Assembly (NCBI GenBank): GCA_964448285.1
Contig: CAYUWG010000067.1
Span: forward strand, 1-20,022
DNA: 20,022 nt
From: CAYUWG01 sp964448285
GTDB lineage: Bacteria > Bacteroidota > Ignavibacteria > SZUA-365
Reading direction: 5' to 3'
Shown one piece after another: positions 1 through 7,200 of the stretch. Numbering within the stretch: the stretch's first letter is position 1; each line of letters opens with the position of its first letter. Both the position numbers and the translations under genes were made by a program. Under the pieces are notes generated by a model. That model saw nothing but the letters and a program-made list of their open reading frames with translations. It had not been told where the DNA came from and did no database searches.

Positions 1-341
1 TTCATTTCCTGGTGATACCCTTGCTGCGCTGCATCGACAAGGTTGTTCACATATTCGATTGCCTGAGCCGTCTCCCAGGGAGAGGTTGCGACATGCTCAC
101 GACCGTTTCCACCGTTCAGATTGGTATAATCGCGCGTAAGGCCGCTTATGGTCCCTGCTCCGTCGTCTTTTGTCTTGTAGAATATAGCTTCCTCTTCCGA
201 CTGACCGAGCTTCGCAAAAATGACACCGGGAGCCTCCCGGGGAACCGGCGACACGTGAGCTGTGCCTACTTCTGAGGTTGAGAGAGTCTGAGTAAATGTT
301 CCTGACTCATTGTTTTTTCCTTTGACGATTCTTGTATCCAT
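1..341 (-). CDS. Tail-fibre-like structural protein, N-terminal part (runs off the left edge)
   Basis: An uninterrupted minus-strand frame opens at ATG 341 and is still open at base 1, giving 113 residues of the N-terminus. It reads MDTRIVKGKNNESGTFTQ at the start, then AREAP/FAKLGQSEEE-type text, and then ISGLTRDYTNLNGGNGREH, followed by a helical-looking ATSPWETAQAIEYVNN stretch. The TR-x-Y-x-N-LNGGNG-x-x-H pattern resembles the 'G-x-TR...H..G' segments found near the start of many phage tail-fibre and receptor-binding proteins; this is family resemblance by eye, not a search result. It follows the adaptor and propeller genes, where a podovirus fibre or appendage gene is expected. No strong Shine-Dalgarno is seen; the AGACAACGT element ends 12 nt before the ATG. 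The C-terminus and any receptor-binding domain lie outside the window. It could instead be another short tail component. Confidence 0.7.
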   Translation of the reverse strand, partial: MDTRIVKGKNNESGTFTQTLSTSEVGTAHVSPVPREAPGVIFAKLGQSEEEAIFYKTKDDGAGTISGLTRDYTNLNGGNGREHVATSPWETAQAIEYVNNLVDAAQQGYHQEM

Positions 342-343
342 GT

Positions 344-366
344 GCCTAGATGTACGTTGTCTAGGC
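344..366 (-). promoter_or_regulatory. AGACAACGT element inside a 7-bp inverted repeat
   Basis: The element lies at 354-362 (minus strand AGACAACGT). It is embedded in GCCTAGA (344-350) / TCTAGGC (360-366), perfect 7-base arms around a 9-base loop. The gene start at 341 is 12 nt downstream of the element. Upstream on the minus strand there is TTGCCA, 17 nt, then TATCGT, a plausible -35/-10 pair, although TATCGT lies 12 nt before GACAAC rather than the 7-9 nt seen at other copies. It could be a promoter with an operator-like palindrome or an RNA hairpin at the 5' end. Confidence 0.5.
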
Positions 367-391
367 GATTTTTACGATAGGACACTAATTC

Positions 392-550
392 TTATTTGGC
401 AAGGAAATTTAGACGTTCTTTTGCCAGTATTCGATCAAAGTAGCCTGTTTTATCGAGTCGCCGGACAAGCCGTGGCGATCTCGTATGACTTCGATGCCCG
501 AATCTCTTTGCTCCTGCAAGCGGCATTCTCTTCTTGCATTCTCCTTTCAT
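392..550 (-). CDS. Small basic hypothetical protein (52 aa)
   Basis: Not a recognised family. The ORF starts 2 nt after the TAG stop of the propeller gene (553) and ends with TAA at 392-394, filling most of the gap before the tail-fibre-like gene. The protein begins MKGECKKRMPLAG and ends RILAKERLNFLAK. It is rich in Lys and Arg, with an RSHTRSPRLVRRL stretch in the middle. There is no convincing Shine-Dalgarno before the ATG, so translation would have to be coupled to the upstream stop. A competing 29-codon frame starts at a later ATG right after AAAGGAGA but is less attractive. The opposite strand also carries an open frame here (310-639), which I regard as a shadow. Real gene or chance ORF is undecided. 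Confidence 0.35.
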   Translation of the reverse strand: MKGECKKRMPLAGAKRFGHRSHTRSPRLVRRLDKTGYFDRILAKERLNFLAK

Positions 551-552
551 GG

Positions 553-2499
553 CTATATCATGTTGGCGTTGTCAAAGACTTCCAGCGGCAACATGAGCGC
601 CTGTCCTCGTATGAGCACAAGAATGAAATCGGTTGTTGAGTCGTTTTTCGATAACTCAAATTGAATAGAGTTTCCTGGCTCATAGAGTTCGCGTCGGTAT
701 GTCTTGTCAAGGTCTGAAGCTGAAGCGGCGATACCTGTGGACACACCCCATCGGACAACACCCCACCGTTTGATACCCCACCCCGATGATGTACCGGTTG
801 AAAAGGCGCGTTCGACTATGGTCGTTGATCCATTCATGAGCACTTTGAGTTTCACATTTCCCTGAACGCGGAAAAGCCGCAGGTCGACCCATTTCCATAT
901 TTTTTGCTGTCCGGAGTTCTCCATATCTTCATTCCGCGTCCGGATGATAGACTCGACCGCGGTGTTATCGTGATTTGCGAGCTTACCCTCAACATTAAAC
1001 TCGTACACGTATGCGCTGTCGCTCGATCCGGCAAATAGCCGTTTCTTTTTATCAATGCCGTCATATACACACCAACACCGGACATGACAGTCCGCGCCAG
1101 TCCACTTCCCAAGGAATGCAAGGTACTTCCGGTCATAAATGAGCACCATATCGTTGACAGTGGAACCCATCGAAGTCGCGGCGAGAATATAGCGACCGTT
1201 GTAGTACACGGCTTCGCTGTTCATCAGATAATTCGGGTCAATTTCGTCATAGAGGCTTTGTACGCGCCCTTCCGTGAGTGACGTGGTACGAATTTGCGCG
1301 GTAAAGTTCGGCTCATACCCCATGATCCGGAGGCGTCGCTCTGAATCAATGAAAGCAATATCGTTTTCCATGATCACCATAGAGCCAGGAGCACCACACC
1401 CTGTATAGGTAATGAGTTCCTGAATGATCGCGTCGCCGGTCGTCGGGCTGAAATAGAATTGATGGATCGAGTTTTCTTTCGCGATAATGACCTTTGATTC
1501 GAATGGGGCAAGGCCATTGATTCCACTGTCATTGTCCCCTGGTCGAACGTCAAACCACCCGCCATTGTGAGATGGGCTGAATGACTCATATTTGTCTCCA
1601 GTTCCGGAGTAAAACCCGCGATGTGGTTGAGTTGGATCACCGGCACCGACAAGCGACCCGCGCAGCTGCTCCCACATAGTGAGGATTGGTCCGTCCGTCG
1701 AGTCTCCATCAGGCGGAAGCCATACCTGAGGACTATCCGTGCCTTTATCGTCGTAGGTAACGGTAGCCCCAGAAGCAGGTTGCGGAATGTACCGAAGAAG
1801 TGTCCTCCCAAGGCCAGTTGTCGTGCGACCATATACGTTGTATCCCACGACTTGCGAATCGGTGCGTCTATCGAACGTAGCGCGATTGAAATTCGTTGCG
1901 TCCAGCGTCGCATTCCCATTCGTGATCTCAATGGCAGTATTAGGCAACGATTCTCCCTTGTCCGTAACCGTTGTTACTTCATAGGAGTATTTTGAGGTAC
2001 CGGTTGTTCCTTGTGGGGATACTGCCAATCCGGTAGGAGCTGCAACCGCCGAATATTGGACAAGCGAAGAGCCTGCGTATTTCGTGAAGTTATCTGTCCC
2101 ATTTCCGAAATAGAGACCGCCACGCATCTTGACAGCCCTTGTGCGGAGGTTCGCAGTGAACGTACTTCCTGAAATCGTGTCCCATCCGCCGGTTGCGGAG
2201 TTATATTTTTTGAGCGTTCCGGCATTGAGCGCCAGTACTTCATTCGTGGCTCCCTCCTTGAACTGGTAAAGCCCATCAATCCTGCCCGATGCCCCTACAG
2301 CATTCCCAAGCCTCTCACCGCCACGCCGCGGCCGGATAGAGCGTTTTCCATACAGCTCGACATTCGTCATCTGAGCGAGCTCGTTTCCTTTGAGTTCGGT
2401 TGCCAGCGAGAAGGTATTGTTACCGAGGTTGAAACCATTAAAAATCCACCCCCGCTCAGGGAGTGAGCCACCGCCCCTCATTACAGGTTCTTCATACAT
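553..2499 (-). CDS. Tail nozzle / beta-propeller-like structural protein
   Basis: 648 aa. After a short N-terminal tail, the text FNGFNLGNNTFSLATELKGNE-x-x-QMTN-VELYGKRSIRPRRGG matches the usual opening of phage proteins in which 'N' and 'RPRRG' motifs precede a multi-bladed beta-propeller (T7 gp12 nozzle / P22 gp10 needle-hub type organisation). Around residues 155-265 an inserted fibronectin-III-like segment is visible: APTGLAVSP, then YEVTTVTDKGES, then YNVYGRTTTG. The remainder consists of short beta-rich repeats with many Trp and Tyr residues (for example FLGKWTGADCHVRCW and WGIKRWGVVRWGVS). It starts 3 nt after the adaptor stop with no Shine-Dalgarno, so it is probably translationally coupled. 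Position next to the adaptor supports a tail-tube/nozzle role. Family assignment is inferred from order and sequence texture. Confidence 0.62.
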   Translation of the reverse strand: MYEEPVMRGGGSLPERGWIFNGFNLGNNTFSLATELKGNELAQMTNVELYGKRSIRPRRGGERLGNAVGASGRIDGLYQFKEGATNEVLALNAGTLKKYNSATGGWDTISGSTFTANLRTRAVKMRGGLYFGNGTDNFTKYAGSSLVQYSAVAAPTGLAVSPQGTTGTSKYSYEVTTVTDKGESLPNTAIEITNGNATLDATNFNRATFDRRTDSQVVGYNVYGRTTTGLGRTLLRYIPQPASGATVTYDDKGTDSPQVWLPPDGDSTDGPILTMWEQLRGSLVGAGDPTQPHRGFYSGTGDKYESFSPSHNGGWFDVRPGDNDSGINGLAPFESKVIIAKENSIHQFYFSPTTGDAIIQELITYTGCGAPGSMVIMENDIAFIDSERRLRIMGYEPNFTAQIRTTSLTEGRVQSLYDEIDPNYLMNSEAVYYNGRYILAATSMGSTVNDMVLIYDRKYLAFLGKWTGADCHVRCWCVYDGIDKKKRLFAGSSDSAYVYEFNVEGKLANHDNTAVESIIRTRNEDMENSGQQKIWKWVDLRLFRVQGNVKLKVLMNGSTTIVERAFSTGTSSGWGIKRWGVVRWGVSTGIAASASDLDKTYRRELYEPGNSIQFELSKNDSTTDFILVLIRGQALMLPLEVFDNANMI

Positions 2500-2502
2500 A
2501 GG

Positions 2503-3168
2503 TTATCGCGGATACGTCCGGCGAAAACCGCGAAACTGCAAGAAGTGCTGAAGCTTTCGAGGTTTGTTCCGGTGCGTCTCCGATTGCTGAAATACCGCCT
2601 TCCCCATCATTCGGTTGTAGAGGTTCATTTTTAAGTTGCCCTGGGAATCCAAGTAGCGGGAATACTGCACGTAGGCCGCGGCAAGAACCGCGACTTCCTT
2701 CCGATACCGATCCGGCAATGGGTACGAGCCGCTTGAAAGATCAGAGGTGCGCGCAGGAATATGGTAGTAGTGAATGGTTATCGTCTGGCCAGCAGTGCCC
2801 AGATCGCATGTGAATGTAATCGTTGTCTCTTCGGGATCGATGTAGAAAAACTTTTTTCCGGTATATCGAGAGTCGTTTCGATCTTCCCAATCAATCGGCA
2901 AGAACTCTCCCGTGCCTATATGAATGGCTTTAATCGCCCCCGGAGTGCGCCAATCTGCCGTTACAGCTGAGGGAATCGTGTATGCCCGGGTGTCTGCCAC
3001 AACGACAAGAGTTTCATTCTTTTTGATGAGGAAAGGCCACTTTCTTTCTTTACAGAAGTCAGTAACAGCATCTCCGTAGTGCCCGATCCGTGCGGGAGCT
3101 TGGCTGACGTTGGTTTCATTGAGTTCGCGTGAGAGATCAGACAGTCCGGTCTGCAAGGTTATAGCCAT
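2503..3168 (-). CDS. Head-tail adaptor / tail tubular protein A-like
   Basis: 221 aa. The N-terminus is LSDLSRELNETNVSQAPA, a helical segment, followed by HYGDAVTDFCKERKWPFL, then VADTRAYTIPSAVTADWR. The pattern 'aid-f...r.WPFL...e...v....Y.lP.....' is typical of podovirus gp4/gp11-type adaptor proteins that sit below the portal dodecamer and recruit the nozzle. A C-terminal basic helix (DRYRKEVAVLAAAYVQYS, then RMMGKAVFQQSE) fits the family. Length (about 200-250 aa) is normal. The start ATG is 12 nt after an AGACAACGT element and lacks a Shine-Dalgarno. The propeller gene follows immediately, forming a two-gene tail unit. Confidence 0.68.
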   Translation of the reverse strand: MAITLQTGLSDLSRELNETNVSQAPARIGHYGDAVTDFCKERKWPFLIKKNETLVVVADTRAYTIPSAVTADWRTPGAIKAIHIGTGEFLPIDWEDRNDSRYTGKKFFYIDPEETTITFTCDLGTAGQTITIHYYHIPARTSDLSSGSYPLPDRYRKEVAVLAAAYVQYSRYLDSQGNLKMNLYNRMMGKAVFQQSETHRNKPRKLQHFLQFRGFRRTYPR

Positions 3169-3180
3169 AGTGTGCAGTGG

Positions 3181-3238
3181 ACGTTGTCTGTGCCCGTATT
3201 GTGGCTATTCAGGAAGCGAGAAGTCAACGAAATCTAGA
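3181..3238 (-). promoter_or_regulatory. Candidate promoter unit upstream of the adaptor gene
   Basis: On the minus strand the 18-mer TCTAGATTTCGTTGACTT (3238-3221) supplies a TTGACT -35-like hexamer. It is followed after 18 nt by CACAAT (3203-3198), and the element AGACAACGT occupies 3189-3181. The 18-mer recurs exactly at 17382-17399 upstream of the portal. A start site 7-9 nt after CACAAT would fall at the AGACAACGT element, leaving a 5' leader of about 20 nt. The -10 match is weak; the repeat and spacing are what make it credible. Confidence 0.55.
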
Positions 3239-3241
3239 GGG

Positions 3242-3892
3242 CTAATTCATTGCCCCATCACGTACATCCTCATGGTCTTTTTTTTGATGCACGTCTTGGT
3301 ATGCATCGTAATCCTTCCCATCGAACACATACTCCCCGACATGTCCTATATGGATTGTCGGATCGCACCAGACTTTGATGCCTTTCTTCTGTGCTTTCCA
3401 ACAAAAATAAACATCCTCACCCATTGCTTTTCCATGAAAATTACCGTAGTAAAACCAGGGTGGTTCGATCTTCTTGATCGCGGAAATCTTGATGAGCATG
3501 AAGCCAGTCGCGATCGCGAATACCTCAAACAACTTATCCTTGGGGAATGATCCGGGCACGATCAGTTTTTCTCCCTCGACCTGATTGATCGTTGGATAGT
3601 GCGGAGGTTGCCGGCGGTAGTAGAGACCTCCAACGATGTCTTTATCGTGCTTCAGGAGCTTCGGAATAGCCGTGGAGTCGAACTGTACGTCGCTATCAAC
3701 AAAAAGCAGGTGGCTCGCACCCGAGGCGATTGCCGCGTCAACGATCTTGTTTCGTGCATCATGGACGTAGCATCCCTTCTGAATGTGTAATTTCGTGGGT
3801 ACATCAATCGAGTGCTGCGTGGAAAAAAGAGACATGACCGTCTCGGTTTTGATGGTATCCATGCACGGAATACCGATATAGAGCATATCCAT
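3242..3892 (-). CDS. GT-A fold (GT2-like) glycosyltransferase
   Basis: 216 aa. Rossmann-like opening MLYIGIPCMD, then ARNKIVDAAIASGASHLLFVDSD with the DxD-type metal/nucleotide-sugar signature at D66-D68. YYRRQ follows at 91-95, then IATGFMLIK near 127-135, and the acceptor/catalytic region GEDVYFCWKAQKKGIKVWCD at about 158-177 with E159/D160. This is the standard order of small family-2-type glycosyltransferases often found in phage genomes. Likely role: adding sugar to a virion protein, host envelope or DNA; the substrate is unknown. It lies between virion genes, 18 nt after the preceding stop, with an AAAGG Shine-Dalgarno 7 nt before the ATG. An in-frame ATG at 3886 is an alternative start. 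Confidence 0.78.
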   Translation of the reverse strand: MDMLYIGIPCMDTIKTETVMSLFSTQHSIDVPTKLHIQKGCYVHDARNKIVDAAIASGASHLLFVDSDVQFDSTAIPKLLKHDKDIVGGLYYRRQPPHYPTINQVEGEKLIVPGSFPKDKLFEVFAIATGFMLIKISAIKKIEPPWFYYGNFHGKAMGEDVYFCWKAQKKGIKVWCDPTIHIGHVGEYVFDGKDYDAYQDVHQKKDHEDVRDGAMN

Positions 3893-3901
3893 ACGTTGTC
3901 C
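3893..3901 (-). promoter_or_regulatory. GGACAACGT variant of the intergenic element
   Basis: The element is compressed into the 18-nt gap before the glycosyltransferase and abuts its ATG directly (0 nt; 6 nt to the second ATG at 3886). It overlaps an AAAGG Shine-Dalgarno. TGACAAT lies just upstream, similar in sense to the ACAAT seen before the adaptor and portal copies. Confidence 0.4.
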
Positions 3902-3910
3902 TTTCTATTG

Positions 3911-4273
3911 TCAGTAGTCCTCGTCTTCATCAGGCGAGTCTTCCTGCTTTGGTGCCGCTTCGAATAGTTTTTTGACTTTCTGTGATTTCTCTGCTTTGGG
4001 ACTCCCGGCCTTCATTGGTTCGGCAACGCCCATTTTCATCTTCATGCGCACTGTGTGGCGTTTTTCATAGGCGTCAATACCACAGACTTCAGCCTCAATA
4101 TGAAGCATGACCTTATCACCGATTTCCAAGCCTTTAAGTTCGGGCATTTGCTTGACGTCAAATGACGTACTCGGGTAGTAGGGTTCGCGCTTCTTTTTCT
4201 TTTTTGATGGCACTTCAACCGCCATCATTTCATTCATTGGCTCGGCAAGATCGTGCATTTCCATATTGTCCAT
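3911..4273 (-). CDS. Small acidic/basic hypothetical virion-associated protein
   Basis: 120 aa, not firmly recognised. A Met/Glu-rich start (MDNMEMHDLAEPMNEMM) is followed by a KKKKKRE patch, then STSFDVKQMPELKGLEIGDK and VMLHIEAEVCGIDAYEKRH, which look like a small beta-barrel. A KAEKSQKVKKLF linker and an Asp/Glu tail follow. The 'P-x-L-KGL-x-x-GDKV-x-L-x-x-EAEV' core resembles small capsid-associated proteins annotated in many phages as 'capsid staple' or decoration-type, but I cannot confirm this. AAGGAGG lies before the ATG, and the gene starts 10 nt after the stop of the 1604-aa gene, so the two are co-transcribed. Confidence 0.7.
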   Translation of the reverse strand: MDNMEMHDLAEPMNEMMAVEVPSKKKKKREPYYPSTSFDVKQMPELKGLEIGDKVMLHIEAEVCGIDAYEKRHTVRMKMKMGVAEPMKAGSPKAEKSQKVKKLFEAAPKQEDSPDEDEDY

Positions 4274-4282
4274 ACTTCCTCC

Positions 4283-7200
4283 TTATGATGCTCGATAAAA
4301 ACTTCGAGAGAGTTTTTTTGGTGTCCCGCGGCCTGCGCCCTGGCTCGCTTTCGCAAGTGCCTGCACCTCTGCCTTCGCTTTTGAGATATTCAGCGGTCTC
4401 GGACTTCCAAAGAGTTTCTCGATCGGCAGTGGTTTGGCCTTAGGTACGGTATATGAAAGCTGCGCTTCCTTTTCAATATTTCTAGTAAATAGCTTGTCAA
4501 TCGGGAGTGGTTTTGAGGCTGACGACTTTGCCGGTGCCGACGATGAGAGTTTCGGAGGGGTTATATCCCCGAATACGTTTGCGAGCTTTCCGTAGCCACT
4601 TGAGAGGTCGCCGAGGGCATTCTTCGCGAGTGTCTTCTGTTTGCTCGATCCGCTCCCCGATGCTGCGCGCTCCTGGGTGATCTTTCCCGTTTTCTCGTCG
4701 TACTTGAGATTCTTGAGTGCTTTGGATTCGTCCTTCGAGATATACCCATCTTCATAGAGCTGCGAAATGACCCCGTCCGATGCAATCATGTCACCTCCGA
4801 CTTTGTAGCGGAGTGTAGAGAGGAAGGAAAATGTGTCAACATCTTCCGGAAGCTGATCTAGTTGGTCAACAACGAATGCGACCTTGGTATCTTCCTTGTC
4901 TCGAGCGACTTGGTAGTATCCAGCATCATATTCGTTCATGCCTAAGAAGTTCGTGAGAATGTAGAGCTGTTCGTCGGGTTGCCGGTCTGTGTCAGTGAGA
5001 ACCTTGTCGGCAATCTTGAACTTTGCTTCGATCTTCTGCGCTCGCTGATAGCCATTCTCCTCGGGCATTTCCGTGAAGTGGTTGATGTCCTTGAAAATTG
5101 AAGCGTTTTTGAGCGCATTTTCTTCTCGGGTCAGTTCGTCGAGCTTGGCATTCTTCTCTTCATCGCTCATACCGAATCCGAGCATTCCTTTGGCATTGAT
5201 CACATCTTTTTTCTGCTTTCGGACCGTGGCAAGTTGCGCTTTCACGTCCGCTTCATCCATTTGGGAATACGCCTGTTTATCCTTCAAGAAGTCCTGTACG
5301 GATTGTTCCGGTGTCATGCCGATGGCTTCTTGAATGAGGTCCGGAGTTCGGTTCTTGTAGGCTCCTACCGGCGGAATGAGCGTGTTTGCGATAGGCTGGC
5401 CGACAACGGGAATGTTTCCGAGAATAAATCGTGCAAGCGTCTTCGGCTTCCCCTGTAGGGCAAGACCGACGCCTCCGGCTGCTTTAGATATGTCCGAAAC
5501 AGTCGGACCGGCAATGAATGAGAGCATCGCCTCTGATCCGCGTCCTGCCGCGTTGATTGCGTCCTGAAGAAGACCCATTCCTCCGACCGATGCAAGATTG
5601 TCCATGCCGCGCTCTATTGGGTTGGTTGGTCGTTCACGACGGCGAACAAATGCTTTGAGGTCTGAAATACCCTCACCGACAACAAGGCCGAGAACGGTAT
5701 AGCGAAGCAACGGAGCGAAGTTTTTGTCCTGTATGGCCGGTTTGAGCACTTCGTTGGCGATGAATTGCCCGTGCTTATATGAGAATGATTTGAATTGCGT
5801 GACGAGCCTTCCGAATGCCGATGACCATGTCGGGGGAAGGTCAATGGGCCGTGTCTTGAATTGTGTGATGTTCACAGCCTTCTGACCGGCTTTGAGTAGC
5901 TCTTCAGTGGTCAATTCTCCCCGAGCGAGTGCCTCTTTGACGTTGATTCCCATTTTCTCGAGGTCTTTCATCGCGGTTGTGTCGCTTGTATTGGCAAGAA
6001 GGTCCTGAAAGCGTTTGTTGACGAACTCTTTACCAGTATTGGCCGCGACGATCCGGTTGAACTTTTCAACTGCTCCGAATCCTGGCGCGGTTATCTTGGA
6101 AAGTCCGCCGGTCCCCATTACTTCGTCCTCAAGCTCTTTGACTGCCGAATCGAGCGTTGCACCTGTTCGAAGTGCAAAATCCTGGCTTTCCGGCTTGAAT
6201 GCGCTGAATATGCTCTTGAGTGTCGGCATTATACCGAACTCCGTGGCCGTGTTTGTTGATTGTCCTGCATTAGAGATCAGGGCAAGCCCGAGTTTTGTGG
6301 CTGCCTGGACCTGCTTAATCGCGCCTACGCCTTGAGAGAGAACGCGATCCTCTCGGAGTATCCCGAGGTTCTTTTTGATGATTCTATCGGCAAGCTGTGA
6401 ATCTCCACCTTCTTGCGCGATATTCGTGAGCAGTTTATCAACAAGCTCATTGTCCGGACCGAATTGGTATGACATTTGTATCCGGTTTGCTGCTGACTGG
6501 AAATAGTCCGGAAGCAACATGCGATCATACCGTAGTACCTCTTTCGGCCAGTCTATAACCCGAGCCATTTCGAGGTTCCCATATCGGTTTGGAAGGGCAT
6601 TCGGGAAGTATTTGTGATATGCGTCACCAACGGACCCGCCATTGATAATATCGTTGACGAAATTGGAGGCGGTCGTCACGTCAGGAAGCTGTTTTGATTC
6701 GACAAGGTGCTGAATGACCGCGTCCCGTTGCGCTTTGAGCTTGTCCATATCAACCATGTGGGGCAAATAGTTTTCCCGAGGCTGGAACTCGACCTTCGTT
6801 CCGTCCGGTCTGCGAATCTCCATGCGCGCCTTTTGCGCTTCACCGGCATATTGATCCAGTTGACCGCGTAATTGTCCGAGAATCTTTTGTTCTGCTTTGT
6901 TGAGCTTCACGTCCTGCCCATCGAGGGCTTTGTTCAATCGCTCGACCGTTTCAGTTGTGAGTGATTTTGTTGACGTGTTGTAATCTGCCACAGCTCCGCC
7001 GGCCATCCGTTCGGCATCATTGAAGTAATTGTCTATCCGCTTGGCCGCTTCTTTTCCATTAGTCCCCATGTCATTCAGGATTGCGCGGGATTCTTTGACG
7101 ACGACCTTTGCGACGTTCTTTATGCGATCCCATAGACCAGGTTGCTGATTGAGGGGCATGTCGGGGGTCGTAGGAGGCGGTAGGCCATCGCTTGAGTTCT

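Noticed and set aside
310..639. Plus-strand 109-aa open frame opposite the propeller end and the left gap
   Set aside because: It lies antisense to the propeller gene end, the 52-aa frame and the promoter-like region, has no Shine-Dalgarno, and its protein has no recognisable features.
5400..5412. GACAACGGG inside the 1604-aa gene as another copy of the element
   Set aside because: It is in the plus orientation, lies within a coding frame, matches only the GACAACG core and has no start codon at the usual distance.
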